A DNA stretch of 64,000 nucleotides from Saccharina japonica (GCA_008828725.1 MEHQ01004583.1:248001-312000), one strand, 5' to 3'. Shown: positions 48,889 through 60,320, counted from the stretch's first letter. Program-made: numbers and translations. The notes: a model not told the origin generated them from the letters alone.

Positions 48889-51336
48889 TCATTTTCTTGC
48901 TGGTCGGGGTTTTTCCTCGTGTCCTTCCCCTCCCGCACGCCGCGGTAACGCCTCCGCCGCCTCGCGCATCATGCACATGAATATGTCGAAATCGGCGGTG
49001 GCGGTCATGATCTTCCCGAACACCGCCTCGTGGGACCATGGATCTCGCTCCGTCGCTTGCCGCAGCCGTTCGCAGAATTGCCCCACCGTGTAGCCCCGGG
49101 CCTGGATAAAGTCTGGTGTCAGTAGGTGCAAAAGCGCGGAGAAGATCAGACGATTGGTGATGACAGCATTATCTCAATCCTAGTACTGGCTAAGATTATG
49201 GTGTATCGGACGAAGCGGGTGTAACGAACGGATCGTGGCGATGTGGTTATGATTGCGGTGTTTTGCGTCGGTGTGGGTGTGTGTTTGTTTTCTGAACCGA
49301 GATCGTGATGTATCTCTTGGCGGTCGCGCGTGGCGTACATCAACGTCCAGCTTGGACCGTGTCCGCGATATCAGCAAGCTATCGACGCGCGCGCACAGAC
49401 ACACGTCACAGCAGCAGAGGTAGAGACTGCTGACAGGATGTATATATAGAGGTCGACCCTCGCGCTGAAAAACAAGGTCTGGCTCACACGCGTATATCGA
49501 TTTTTACATTTTTTGTGTGTTTTGTTACCCCAGACAAGCTATCCCCGCCGTACGTCCCACATATCGCGTTGATAACATCTTGCTTTTTTTGCTCCTGGTG
49601 CTACAATATCGCATCAAAAGGCATTTGTTCCAGAAAGAGAACTTTCACTACGTTCTAAATACCTTATGGCGGTTCCATAGGCCCACACCCAAGACAAGTC
49701 ACGCTTGTCGTCTGAGTAGTCGTCGTTCAAATATACTAAAAAAAAAACACCAAGATCGGCGAACAACGACCAGAAAAAACAAGTAGGATAATACACGCAG
49801 AAAAAATAGTGTAACACTCTGTCCCACATTATAATAACCTCCCGTATATTAATATTTAGTAAATATGTTCATTGCATTTTGGATACATGGTGATATTCTC
49901 TAGCGCGCATGAACGCACACCTTCAAGAGGACACGAGACGTGTGGTTTAATAGACCCAAAGGGGTAACAGGGGCTGGGCACAAGCATGGCCCGAAGCGCA
50001 ACACACAACGGCAAGTATGGACCCCCCCCCCCCCCTTCCCCTGAATCTCCACACCTACAAACGCGCCGCGGATGTCCACCTACAACTCCCCGACACCGTT
50101 TCAAAAACCTGTGTGTTGCACATGATCTCGAAGTATATCGCGAGTTTGAATTCTAATACGAAGAAGCTCGAAACATAAACGTGGTATATAAACAAAAAAC
50201 TCGATCGCTCACCTTCGATCTCTTTCTCGAAAAGCGCCTGGTAGTCGCCATACAAATCCGTGTATCTAACAGAGTGAACGAGGGCGGAACCGCGTTAATT
50301 CGCGCGCACGGGGATATGCGACGGCTCAGTGTTTAGACGGTATTTACTGACACACACACACATTTTAAACCTGATACATTATTACAATGCGTAAAAAAAT
50401 GTTACGTCGTACGTAGTCATACTATGTTTACATACTTCGTATACATTCAACACAATCCCTACGTACCGGGTATTATACTCCTGACGTAGCGAACCGTCTA
50501 CGTCGTAGATCTCTATTTTTTGTACATCGCAGCAATGAAACAAGTTTTAATCAAGAGCACCGCCAAAACTCTCAGTCTAACCACCTGCCGCCCCCGCGCA
50601 TGCACCATGATTTGGGGACACCGTCGTGCGGGTTAGTGGCGAAGACTTGCCAAGTACATGAGTCCCGAAGTTTGCCAAGCCATGTCATCTCGTCAACCTA
50701 CATCTATACCAGGTCATGATTGTCTACTCGTTGATCATGTGTGGCTTACTCGAGCTTCATTTCCTGCGTGCTGAGGTCGACCTTGTGCGCGTTGTCCTCA
50801 ACGAAAGTCTCAAATATTTTAATGAAGTTCTCGTCCTCGTAAAAAAACGTTGACACCTGCACGCCCGAGTCGATGGGTTCGTTACTTCTTTAGACTACGA
50901 GTAGAGCTTTACGTAGAGCATACGTACAAGACGCCAACAGGAGGTTTGGACGAAACATCATATTTGCATGCACGTGTTGTATACTTGTGATACTGACGCG
51001 AGCATGCGCCAAACGAGAATGACAGATAGGGTTGTACCGAGAGTTGCGAGTTGCGATACCCCCTTAGCCAACGACGGCACACATGTACAGTACCACGTTT
51101 TTTCCGGTGTGTGTAGTACGCTGTCCAACTAACTGCATATACCCCACACACAGTGTTAATCGTAGAATCGTCAACAGCTCCTACGGGGATAGATGCGTAG
51201 TAGAGCCTTGCAAGCAATCGACAAATCAAACCTGCTTCACGAGATCTTCAAGACCTTCCTCCAGCTTGCTCTCGGCCGGAGTCTTCTCTTCCCACTCCGA
51301 ACCGCCCCACTCGTCTACATCCTTTCCTGGCTTCAT
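48889..51336 (-). CDS. BART-domain protein (ARL2BP/CFAP36 type), four exons, complete
   Basis: Exons on the minus strand are 51336-51232, 50856-50750, 50265-50213 and 49112-48889. The introns are of phase 0, 2 and 1, with donors GTTTGA, GTAAGC and GTGAGC and acceptors GTGCAG, TGTTAG and CACCAG. The product has 162 residues; human ARL2BP has 163. An acidic start (MKPGKDVDEWGGSEWEEKTP) leads into the BART domain from about 36 to 145: FFYEDENFIKIFETFVEDNA, the hallmark KLEYTDLYGDYQALFEKEIE, FIQARGYTVGQFCERL, and VFGKIMTATADFDIFMCMM. A charged tail follows. BART proteins bind the GTP form of ARL2/ARL3-type small GTPases and act at centrosomes, cilia or mitochondria. Length favours ARL2BP, and the middle of the domain resembles CFAP36, so I give no symbol. 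The start is the first ATG after an in-frame stop. Reading frame, phases and domain all agree, so the gene looks intact. Confidence 0.88.
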
Positions 51337-51497
51337 GCCCCACACGTAGACGTACTTTCAGCAGAATCTGCCAAGACACACACGCCAAAGGCCCTCCACA
51401 GCAGTGTATTCGCGTACCCAACGAAGGATAGACACAGGACACAGCAGTAACAGCGGCAGCAGTAGTCCAATATCAATACTTGTGCGTACGAGTACTA

Positions 51498-51785
51498 TTA
51501 ATCCTCGTACAGTAGTAGTACGTACCACTGGTGTACGTAGCAGTGTGGAAGAGTTAAGATTCCGAGAAACGATTTGCCTTCGAGAAAAGCATGAAAATAT
51601 GCCGTTCTTGTCGAATTCTTGTCGGATTTCCGCATTTCGGCTAAAATCGACGGTTTCATGTCCGTCGGTCGGTCATAATTTCCGTATGTAGCGTGTTTCG
51701 GCACCAACACGAACGATTGCTCCGCGTCGGGTTCTTCGTTGATGAGCAATTTCGCGCTGCTGCTGTGCTGCTGCTGCTGCCTCAT
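51498..51785 (-). CDS. Putative first exon or short gene upstream of the BART gene, unknown
   Basis: A true ATG at 51785 opens MRQQQQHSSSAKLLINEEPD, FVLVPKHATYGNYDRPTDM, KPSILAEMRKSDKNSTRTAY and FHAFLEGKSFLGIL. The composition is convincingly protein-like after the CAG-coded start. The frame runs to a stop at 51498, or it may be spliced at a GTACGT donor near 51527. It lies on the same strand as the BART gene, 160 bp upstream of its ATG, so it could be a separate small gene or a 5' exon. No family is recognised. Confidence 0.35.
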   Translation of the reverse strand: MRQQQQHSSSAKLLINEEPDAEQSFVLVPKHATYGNYDRPTDMKPSILAEMRKSDKNSTRTAYFHAFLEGKSFLGILTLPHCYVHQWYVLLLYED

Positions 51786-52060
51786 GTTTCTTTGATACGT
51801 GCCTGGGCGACAGGCGCAATCTCATCTCACGAGGAAGAGTCAAAGGCATAGAATAGTAGTGGTGCTGTTTCAGGTTCGTGGAGGTGTTGTCGATTCCGGC
51901 AGGGCTTTACTCTGGAGCAGGGTTCAACGAGCTGTTTTATTGCTGGCGAGACTGGCAGTCAAGTCAAAGCAGCTCTCTACATATAGACGGTACGACGGCG
52001 CATTGAGGCCTGCTTTGCCGGAGAGGACACGGGGCGGGCCGAATACGCCCTGCCAAAGCA

Positions 52061-52466
52061 ATGAGTGCAAGGGGAGATGGGGATGGGGGGCCTTCTTCTC
52101 CGGGAAACCCGGCGAGCGCTTATATGCCGGAGGAGAAGAGCAGGCGACCAAAAGGTGAGCCTGTTGAACACTTTCGTATTTCATCCCTGTCCTCTCTATT
52201 TGTACCTCTCTTCGAGGCACCCACCAGCAGCTAGTCTCCCCAGTGCCTGCTTGTGAACGATGTCTGCGTGTGCTGTGAGAGTGCAAGCTGGAGGGGAGGC
52301 GTGCCTCTGCGATGCACTTCCCTTCCTGTGCACAGCACAATATTTGGTGCGGTACGAGTCTTGGGGTCTGTTGCGCAAGCTTGCCCAGAGCCTCGCGATT
52401 CGGCACGCCAGTATAACATCACGAATATTTTCTGTTGGTGTTGTGGCAGTTCGTGTCTCGTCGTAG
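52061..52466 (+). CDS. Putative two-exon small protein, divergent from the BART gene
   Basis: ATG 52061 opens MSARGDGDGGPSSPGNPASA and YMPEEKSRRPK and meets a phase-1 donor G|GTGAGC at 52155. An acceptor after a pyrimidine-rich run (CTTCCTGTGCACAG) at 52335 restores the frame to QYLVRYESWGLLRKLAQSLA... and a stop at 52466, for 74 residues. The helical, charged second exon is plausible, but its end (SVGVVAVRVSS) looks less so, and another donor (GTATAA) could cut it short. No family is recognised. The gene would be transcribed away from the BART gene. Confidence 0.3.
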
Positions 52467-53079
52467 CCTTTGTGTGTTTGTCGGCCACCAGCCACTACGT
52501 ACGTACTCGTACACTGCTGCTACGAACCAGGTATGCTACACCAGCAGTACCACCCACCGTCTGCTGGGTGCTGAGGTCCAAGCCATTGAATGCCGACCCA
52601 GCGTGTCCACGTCTGCGCGCCGTGGTGCTCTGGCATGGTGTCGCTTGAGTTCGCTGTGCTAGAGGCTCATGCCAGTCGGCGTACATTTACTCCTGTACCG
52701 TACGAGTCGTCTGCGCCGCTTGCTGTGTGCCACGCCTTGCCATGCCTGCCTGCGGCGCCTTCGGCGTGTTTTTCCCCCCGCCGACCTCAATGTCACTGCT
52801 GCTGCTTATGGCAAGATGGTAAAGCGTAAGGGTGTCTCGTACCGGGTCCAGCAGTGTGTATGTCGAGTAGAGATGTCGAGTTGCGTATCGTATAATACAT
52901 ACCAGTACGAGTATGTAGGATGGGATTATGGGATGCAAGGGAGATCAACTTCAGAGGTGCAAACGTTACAGCAGTATTGGCGGGCGGCCTTCTTCTTGTA
53001 CGAGCTTAACTGGTACGCCTCTACCTGATATGTATGATACGAGTATTCGTAATACGTATCGGTTACGAGATTATTGCAC

Positions 53080-53745
53080 ATATGCTCCGAGTTCCGAGTA
53101 TACTCGGGAGTATCGAGTATTTTTAGTACTCCGAGCACTGAGTATTAGAGTACTGGTGGCCTAAATACTCGGAGTACTTGGAGTATGAGCAGTACTGAAG
53201 GCCCAAATACTCCGAGTACTGGGAGCATGAGCAGTACTTATCCTCGAGTACAAGCAGTACCCGGAGTAAAAACATCTAAATTGCTCGGAGTACTCCCGAG
53301 TATCGAGAGTATTGAACACTGAAATACTGCGAGTACACAAAGTATCTGAAGTATTTTTTTCTCGAAAATACTCTAATTATACTTCCAGGTAATGGGAGCA
53401 TCTGTGAATTTTGAAATGCTATAAACGCCAGTCACACGCTCCCAGATCCTCGGAGGATGGCGGCCGCTCCTAATATACTTCACACTCTGAGTACACTCCG
53501 AGTGTCGAGTACATTTCGTACTCCGAGTACTGATAGTATTGGAGTACTGTTGGCCTGAATACTCGGAGTACTTGGAGGATGAGCAGTACCGAAGCCCCAA
53601 ATACTGCGAGTACAAGCAGTACCCGCAGTATCGGACCCCGAAATACTCCGAGTATGCCAGTATCTGCAGTACAGAATCTCGAAATACTCGAGAACGAGCA
53701 GTATTCTGAAGTACATAGAGCCCAAATACTGCGAGTACACGAAGT
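53080..53745. repeat. Cluster of TACTC(C/G)GAGTA palindromic words
   Basis: TACTCCGAGTACT, TACTCGGAGTACT, TACTGCGAGTAC, GAGCAGTACT and related words recur dozens of times, with an irregular period of about 20-45 bp. Longer sentences (CTGAATACTCGGAGTACTTG and GAG.ATGAGCAGTACYGAAG) are repeated at about 53163 and 53552. Palindromic words make both strands look alike. No gene. Confidence 0.85.
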
Positions 53746-54177
53746 ACCTGAAGTGTGTGTGTGTGTTCTTCACATTAAACCTTCCTTTCTACCCGTCGAC
53801 ATCCAGCACACCCAGTGTCCGTGCCGATTCTTCATCCTAAAAAGGTACCAGTTCTGTGGTCACAAAACTACGACACAGAGATACTACACTCAGTGCAGTA
53901 AGCAGAGCAGACAATGCAACGCCATATACTAGTTTATCGCCAATACTCCCTACTTTACTCCAGGGTACTCGGGAGCATCTGTGGATTATTGTATCTTATG
54001 ACCACTTCGTAGCACCTGCTGTAGGTACATGCCGTCGTACGACGAGTTGTATGGTGCGTTTTGCCGGCGCAGGCTGCGTACGAGTAGGGTAAGCCGATGA
54101 CACCTCGCACGTTCGCACGCCGAAAATTATGTGCTCGTATATACCAGCAGGTGCATCTGCTATATTTAACCTCGAAA

Positions 54178-54225
54178 ATGAATGGAATAGGCAGCAGCAG
54201 CAGCAGCAGTGGTCACCACGACTAC
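54178..54225 (+). CDS. Possible short first exon (MNGIG-Ser run), very weak
   Basis: ATG 54178 encodes MNGIGSSSSSSGHHDY and meets a phase-0 GTAAGC donor at 54226. The serine run comes from a CAG-type repeat. No downstream exon is recognised, so this may be chance. Confidence 0.12.
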
Positions 54226-54518
54226 GTAAGCGATATATACCTGGTACGCAAGATTAAGATTGCGACTTCGGGGGGCATCCCCGGGGTTTTGGCATTGCGT
54301 TTAATTCCCACCGCATCCGTCCTCTCCGCCACACTACTCGTAGCCATCTTCCACATACCAGCGTGCAATGAACAGCGAGCAACGAAGTCCTGCAGCTGCG
54401 TGTCTCTTGTGAAATCAAGCCCTAGCCCTTCGTACAGCAGTACCAGGTGCTAGTCACCTTACGTACAGCAGTCACCCTACAGCAGTATCTACCGTATATA
54501 GGTGCACGGTAAAGAGCG

Positions 54519-55244
54519 TTGAGTACGCAGAGGGGTGCGTGCGGTCGTTTTTCAGCGCTAGTTTCTTCCAGAGCGGGCAGGTTGCCAATACCGAATGCCA
54601 ATACCGAATGCCAATACCGAACAAGCTATTTTCGGAAAATGTGTCCAGTATGTACTGCCAGTAGTACTGTACTGGCAGTATTACTGTACTGGCCGAGGGA
54701 GGTGCCAGGGTCGACTTTGACCTTTGACTATTTACGTACGTCCCACGACAAAGCCTCAAAACGTAGCGGAAACCCAGCAAAATGCGAGGCAAAGAGCACA
54801 GAGGGCACGCAGAACAGTGAAAGGGGGGGGGGGAGACGGAGGGAGACTGTGAGCACGATGGACGAAGCCTCTTCGACCGCTGATGGTTTGGGCTCTGTGG
54901 ATCCTGACGGCGTCCCTGCAGCCCAGTGCATAGCGGAGTCGAACCCCACCACAGTACGGCAGCTGGTGGTGGTGGTGGTGGTACTGATGTGGAGGTTGTG
55001 CCGGCTCCCAGTCAATAAGAAGAGGCTGGGCAGCGGCCGAAGCAGGCACAGCGCCGGGCGAAGCACACCTCGTAGTACGATAGAGTCCAAGAAACCTCGA
55101 ACAACATCAACTCGGGAACTTGAGCCGTTTTTCTTTTTGGGGATTTTCGGTGGATATATTCTGTGTAAAAATATAACGTATTACGAACCATACTTGTATC
55201 GGTTTGAAGCCGCGATTCGGTATCGCGCACTTCAAAACTTGTGA
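54519..55244 (+). other. Long open frame of 241 codons, doubtful
   Basis: The frame crosses a GGT-triplet run (poly-Val) and a basic Ser/Arg-rich part (RSRHSAGRSTPRSTIESKKP). The opposite strand is also open over much of it. I see no domain and do not believe the frame as a whole. A part near 54858 (MDEASSTADGLGSVDPDGVP) might be a real exon. Confidence 0.2.
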
Positions 55245-55299
55245 GTAGAGCACCTTTTCGCTCCAACCTTTCATTATCTAGGCTGCGCGCTGCAGTTGT

Positions 55300-55700
55300 A
55301 TCATACAGTAGTTAGTCCGCACACTCCTGTATCGCCTTATTATACACTCTGTCCTCTTTATTTCTGTCTTTTTCTTGGCCAATCTACGACCAAATTCCCT
55401 TGGACACATGGCCCAAATTCAAGGCATATTTTAGCTCTACAGGCAGTAGTGAATGAAGCCATCTCGCGTAAAATTCGTGTGAGGCATGAGAGCTCCTCAA
55501 TTGACCACCTCCAGACCACACGCCGCGTGGTGTAGCCCGCTGCTGCTTGTGATGATCATGCTAGGGGGTGTTGTAACGTTGTTTGTGTTGTTAAATTTAC
55601 GTGTTGTCTGATGTTATCTGAAGTCTCATGGATTCCTGCGGTTAGATTCGGGGAAGAAACATGAAACAAATCCGGAATGTGTGTGTGTTGAGGGCAACAG
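55300..55700. other. Stretch without supported gene
   Basis: No domain, repeat pair or RNA gene is recognised. Confidence 0.35.
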
Positions 55701-55709
55701 CGAGGAATA

Positions 55710-55795
55710 TGCGGGGGGGGGTGGGGGGGGGGGCGTACTCATTTGTTGTTTGCCGTAGTCATTTGACCATTGACACGGCGGCAGGACTACTTGGC
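55710..55795 (+). repeat. GTACTCAT-family repeat, copy e (short form)
   Basis: G-runs, CGTACTCATTTGTTGTTTGC, CGTAGTCATTTGACCATTGA and then divergence. It lacks the GACGGAGCAC block. Confidence 0.75.
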
Positions 55796-56082
55796 AAACA
55801 AAATGCAACGTACCTTGCTGGGTTGCTGAACTAACGCGACGGATCACCCGGATCCCATCACGGGCTCGAAAAAATATCCGAAAAAATAATTACTTGATAC
55901 AGAGTACTTTCCCTCAATCCTGACAACTAGCTTTGTTGGGGCAACTCCCCCCCTTATATCACCGATTAGCCAATCTGCATCACGGATTCGAAAAAGTATC
56001 CGAAAATTCTGGCGTGTGCCGTGAACAATAATTCATGGTATAATACATACCTGGTGTGAATTTGGATCTTCATTATTTTGGT

Positions 56083-56150
56083 CGAATGGTCTCGGTGCTC
56101 GATTTTGGATCCGAAGGCGTGAGTTCGACTCTCGGCGAGTTGTTTTTTCC
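56083..56150 (+). ncRNA. tRNA-like sequence, probably a pseudo-tRNA or SINE head
   Basis: GGTCGAATGGTCTCGG resembles an A box and GAGTTCGACTCTCGG a B box with a T-loop-like TTCGACT. The 5' side does not pair with the 3' acceptor side, so it is not a functional tRNA by inspection. A T/C-rich tail follows at 56141-56170. Confidence 0.35.
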
Positions 56151-56641
56151 CCTTTTTTTCCCCCATTTTTTATTATGTAGTACGTACCCAGACACCACAG
56201 GTATGTGATTTTTTTGCCAGGCGGCGCGTTTTCGCGCTTGGGCCTCGCGGCCGATCTCGTCGCCACTCAGGTCGGCGGACGGGGGGTCGACCAGCGAGCG
56301 TGCCCCCCGGGCCTCGCCATCGACCGGCGCCCGTGGCCCGTGCAGGGAGCTCGCGAAGCCGAAAACGTAGAGTCGGTTTCACGGGGTACCCCGTCCCACT
56401 CGGCCGAGCCAAGCAGGGCAACGTGAAACCCGGTCTCCGCGGGAGATTTGAAAGGTGATTTCGCCGCGTCGGCACCAACACGACGAACAAAGGAGGGCAC
56501 ACCGACGTGCACATCGAGCGACATCGAACATCTGCACACATGCAGCAACAGCAGCGACGCGACAGCACCTCTGACGTTGTGCAGTCGTATGGTTATGACG
56601 GTGGGGCATGAGGATGCTGCTGCATCAGGTGTGCCTACTAC

Positions 56642-57170
56642 GGAACGAGCGGTCTCACCGCATCGAGTTTTTTACCGTACCAATTTGTACGAAAATATAA
56701 GAAACGTTTCGTACACTTTTTCAGATCCAAACGTTCGTAATATTTCCGAGCATATTGGTAAGTGTACAACAGTGTAAACAGCAGTATTAATAGTGCAGGT
56801 ACCAGGTATACCTGGTGCGTATCATGCGTCCTCCACATCAGATACAACCACAGCAGCAGCAGTGTCATGCTCGTAGTGGTTTTATGCTACCGAGTGGTGC
56901 TGCGTCTTGCTCTCGCTCTGCTGTATTGCGGTAGTATGGTCTGATAGGTGGGGCACCGTGGTGCTGCTGAGCATAAAGATCGCGCCTGAACAAAAAGAAC
57001 GAGCTCACCGCATGGAGTTTGTTATAATTTGTCCGGAAATGTAAGAATCGTTTGGTGGATATGTCAATATCCAGACGGTGGTAACATTGCCAGACAGGTT
57101 GGTATGTACACGTGAGACGTATCAACGTATATACCAGGTAAAATGTATGTACTGCAATACGTCCTCGATA
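56642..57170. repeat. Diverged tandem duplication, offset about 355 bp
   Basis: CTCACCGCATSGAGTTT, a TTTGT.CGRAAATRTAAGAA.CGTTT phrase, CATATTGGTAAGTGTAC against CAGGTTGGTATGTACAC, TATACCAGGT-type words and ATGCGTCCTC/ATACGTCCTC occur in the same order from about 56648 and about 57006. Confidence 0.55.
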
Positions 57171-57329
57171 AGCATGATATATCATACGCACCAGGCATGA
57201 AACAACAGCTAGCAGACGCCATATGACACTCAAAGTGGGTGTTACTACTGCAGAGTGCTGCTGCTTCTTTCTGCTGCTTGCTGCCGTAGTACTGTTACTC
57301 TTGTTGTTTTGCGATCGATCGAAAGTTTG

Positions 57330-57640
57330 ATCGTCACTTACGTACTGCTGTACTGCTGCAGCAAATGGTGCGTGGGTGAATTGGTGAGTGGGTGGGTGTT
57401 TGGGTGGGTGGGTTCGTACGTGGTTGAGTGCTGTCGTGTCTGCGCTATCCCTGCTTTGTTTTGTATTACCTTTGCCCGCCAGTACGATACAGCAGCACTA
57501 TGCTCCTAACCTACGTGCTACTGCACTGCTGTACTGTTGTAGCAAGTGATGTGTGGGTGGGTTGTTGGGTGGGTGGGTGGGTGGTTGTTTTGGTGGGTGG
57601 GTTGGTACGCGGTTGAGTGCTGTCATGTCTGTGAGTGGGG
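57330..57640. repeat. Tandem duplication with GGGTGGGT core, unit about 183 bp
   Basis: CTGCTGTACTG(C/T)TG(C/T)AGCAA, a GGGTGGGTGGG core, GTACG(T/C)GGTTGAGTGCTGTC and a TGTCTG end occur at about 57345 and about 57528. Confidence 0.75.
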
Positions 57641-57649
57641 ACTACTGTG

Positions 57650-58490
57650 CTGCCCCCGCTTTTTTTCCTACTTTTGTTGGGCCGCTATTATACAAGGGCT
57701 ATGCATAGATGCCGGCGATCGGATAGGATTTTGTTCATAGTGGAACAACCTCTTGCACCTACAGTACGTACCCATCTGCCCCAAGATACGTACTGCTATT
57801 TGTTTTCGTCCGCTATATCCCGGCCCCGCTCTGGCATACCACAATAATGCATTTTTATATGATGTACGAATATACCACAAGAACCTTATGTGTTTTTTTC
57901 GCTTGGGCGGCGGGAAATGTGCGCTTTACTACGAGTAGTAGTATTTAAGTAGCCTCAGCTGCTACTCGTAGCTGTACCGCTTTGCTGTGATCTGAATGAA
58001 ACAGAAGTGTGCTGCTACTACTGCTGAACGTGAACTGCCATGTCGCAGCAGTAGCTGGTGCTGCTGCTTGCTATAGGTACGTAGATACTACAGTCAGTAG
58101 CTCCGCTGCCACCGCTTTGTACTGCTTGCTGTACTCCTTGCTGCTACTGTATACGAGGTACTGTTTTTGCTGGACGAAATGCGATTGTGTTTTTTCTGCC
58201 GTTTGCTGTTCGTATACGAGAACGACATACTGTTTTTTCGCCGATCGTGATATTGTTTCACAAACTATGAGAATGACAAGTTTCAGGAAACTCAAGAAAA
58301 ATTGACGTCGCGGTTCGTGATAAAAATAACATGTTTTTTATGTGGTATAACAAGGTATAACGCCAATTTAATTATAAATTTAAATATATATGCGTACGTT
58401 AGCAAAAACCGTTTTACCACAATAATCGCTGAATGGGGATTATTCGTTTACCCCCCTTTCTACAAAAGCAGCTGGATGGCGATAGGTCGG
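57650..58490. other. Stretch without supported gene
   Basis: CTG-rich and GTAC-rich sequence on the approach to the palindrome. No gene is seen. Confidence 0.35.
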
Positions 58491-58499
58491 TTTTTCCGT

Positions 58500-59098
58500 G
58501 GGACGTGCGAGCTTGCGTCACCCCGCGCGGGGAACACCCCACTCAAAAATGCACCGGAAAAGAGGCGAAAGGCAAGTTCAAGAGGGCAAAGCAAGTATGA
58601 TACTGTTCCAAGCCCATCGTACATGTGCACACACAACAGCTTTCCGCCCCTTTTTTGTTGCTTCCATATTGTTCCGCTGCTCCGTCCCACCGCACCGTGT
58701 CCTTTCCCTTCGTGCTTCAGATCGGCAAGGCCTGCAAGGCCTGCAAGGCCTGCAAGGCCTGCAAGGCCTGCAGGAGGGCCGACTCCTTCATCCACGAATC
58801 GGACCAGCCTGGTCCGATTCGTGAATGAAGGAGTCGGCCCTCCTGCAGGCCTTGCAGGCCTTGCAGGCCTTGCCGATCTGAAGCACGAAGGGAAAGGACA
58901 CGGTGCGGTGGGACGGAGCAGCGGAACAATATGGAAGCAAAAAAAAAGGGGCGGAAAGCTGTTGTGTGTGCACATGTACGATGGGCTTGGAACAGTATCA
59001 TACTTGCTTTGCCCTCTTGAACTTGCCTTTCGCCTCTTTTCCGGTGCATTTTTGAGTGGGGTGTTCCCCGCGCGGGGTGACGCAAGCTCGCACGTCCC
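58500..59098. repeat. Near-perfect palindrome of about 0.6 kb
   Basis: From GGGACGTGCGAGCTTGCGTC at 58500 the sequence reads inward to a centre at 58808 (GGACCAG-C-CTGGTCC), and its reverse complement runs out to 59098. Differences are very few. The main one is the number of CTGCAAGGC 9-bp units next to the centre (more on the left), which makes the left arm 18 nt longer. There is practically no spacer. The 280-codon plus frame and the 171-codon minus frame through it mirror each other and are artefacts of symmetry. Confidence 0.95.
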
Positions 59099-59454
59099 GC
59101 TGTACTGGCTGAAGCCACGAGGGCCCAGTCCTAGAAATACGTGATCGAGAGCCTTCCGACCATGCCTATTTATTTTCCCCCAAGTCGCCTACCGAAAAAA
59201 GAAATGCATGTTCGTACGGGATGCTTCATTGCCATCCCCCCCCCTTTACCGAATTCAATATCGCCTTACCGCGGAAGGCGCCTGCAGTGTTCGACTTTTG
59301 CACCCTCATAACCATCGTCGAGGAAACGAGCGCTGAGAGAAAAACGATCACACCCACCGCTGTGCGAACTCAGCGCTCTTTACGTACTCTTTACGGTAAA
59401 CCACGGCTAATCCCGTCGCTGCAGCTTTCGCAGCCCTGGAGACCGGCACCTGAC

Positions 59455-59510
59455 CCTAAACCTCCCCTAACCCCGACCCGAAACCTAACCCTGACCCTAT
59501 ACCCCCTATA
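59455..59510. repeat. Degenerate telomere-like block
   Basis: CCTGACCCTAAACCTCCCCT, CCCCGACCCGAAACCTAACC and CTGACCCTA: variants of CCCTAA joined to the next repeat. Confidence 0.7.
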
Positions 59511-59625
59511 CCCGAAACGCAAGGCCTGAAACCCGTGGGCGGTCTCTGAATGACTCCGTTACTACCCCCTATACCCGAAACGCAAGGCCTGAAACCTGGG
59601 TGATCTCTGAATGACTCCGTTAGGG
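59501..59625. repeat. Tandem duplication, unit about 62 bp
   Basis: CCCCCTATACCCGAAACGCA, AGGCCTGAAACC, GTGGGCGGTCTC / TGGGTGATCTC and TGAATGACTCCGTTA are repeated twice in tandem. Confidence 0.9.
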
Positions 59626-59639
59626 TGGTAGTCGCGATG

Positions 59640-60320
59640 TAAAGCCCGCCTATATACGTAGATATAACCACGCACTGCTGCTGTCGTGATGACCAGTTTC
59701 CGGGGTGGTTTGACGTCGTACTAAGCCCTATAGCGCCTAAAGCACACCTTAAATATTGCCTTAGGGTCCTTCCCCAGCAGAGGCTTGCCTTAGACTCGCC
59801 GCAGACGCTGTGTGGTGCCTTACGTGCCTTATTACTTGCCTAAAGGCGACGTACTGCCGTACCTGGGCCTGAAACGGGGCAGTAAAACATGTTTTGTTCA
59901 CGAAAGAAAAAACGCCGTTATAGCTGCGAACTCCCTAAAACCGGGGTTCGGGGCCACCCGAGGTGTGATTGAGCATTGCGCCAAAGGCATGTCGTATTTT
60001 TACGGCGTGCCTTATGTGCTAGCGGTAACGTCGTACCCCTACTTGGCACTGCTGTGCCATGTAACACATACCAGGTACCTGTTATGTACCAGGTAAATAT
60101 TTTTCACCAGGTATGGTAGACTCTACTTACGTTTTCCTGTTCTACAATTCTTTGAAGCCCCATCTGCAGTAGTAGCTAGGGTTAGGCTTAGGGTAGAAAG
60201 CCTCCTTGCGCGTTTTCGTAACCCCGGGCGAAAGTAGGGCAATGCACTCATGCGGGATGGTGAACAGCCCGCTGTGTCACCTGGTACATTTTTTATGTAG
60301 GCATCATAGTACGGCATGTG
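59640..60320. other. Stretch without supported gene
   Basis: A 94-codon frame (59812-60096 plus) has an even composition but no recognisable motif. A short AGGGTTAGGCTTAGGG block lies at 60178. Confidence 0.35.

Noticed and set aside
48889-49131. Single-exon 80-codon gene at the BART locus
   Set aside because: Its apparent start is a non-ATG codon, and the domain begins in upstream exons; replaced by the four-exon model.
53080-53745. Array of minisatellite genes or CRISPR-like repeat
   Set aside because: Word spacing is irregular and the words are palindromes; no unique spacers.
54519-55244. 241-codon frame as a gene
   Set aside because: It crosses a GGT run and an open opposite strand; no domain or splice logic. 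Listed only as doubtful.
56083-56150. Functional tRNA gene
   Set aside because: The T-arm side looks right, but the acceptor stem does not pair; kept only as tRNA-like.
58302-59144. 280-codon plus-strand frame and matching 171-codon minus-strand frame
   Set aside because: They run through the palindrome and mirror each other; the length is a by-product of symmetry and the Ala-Arg-Pro runs come from the 9-bp repeat.
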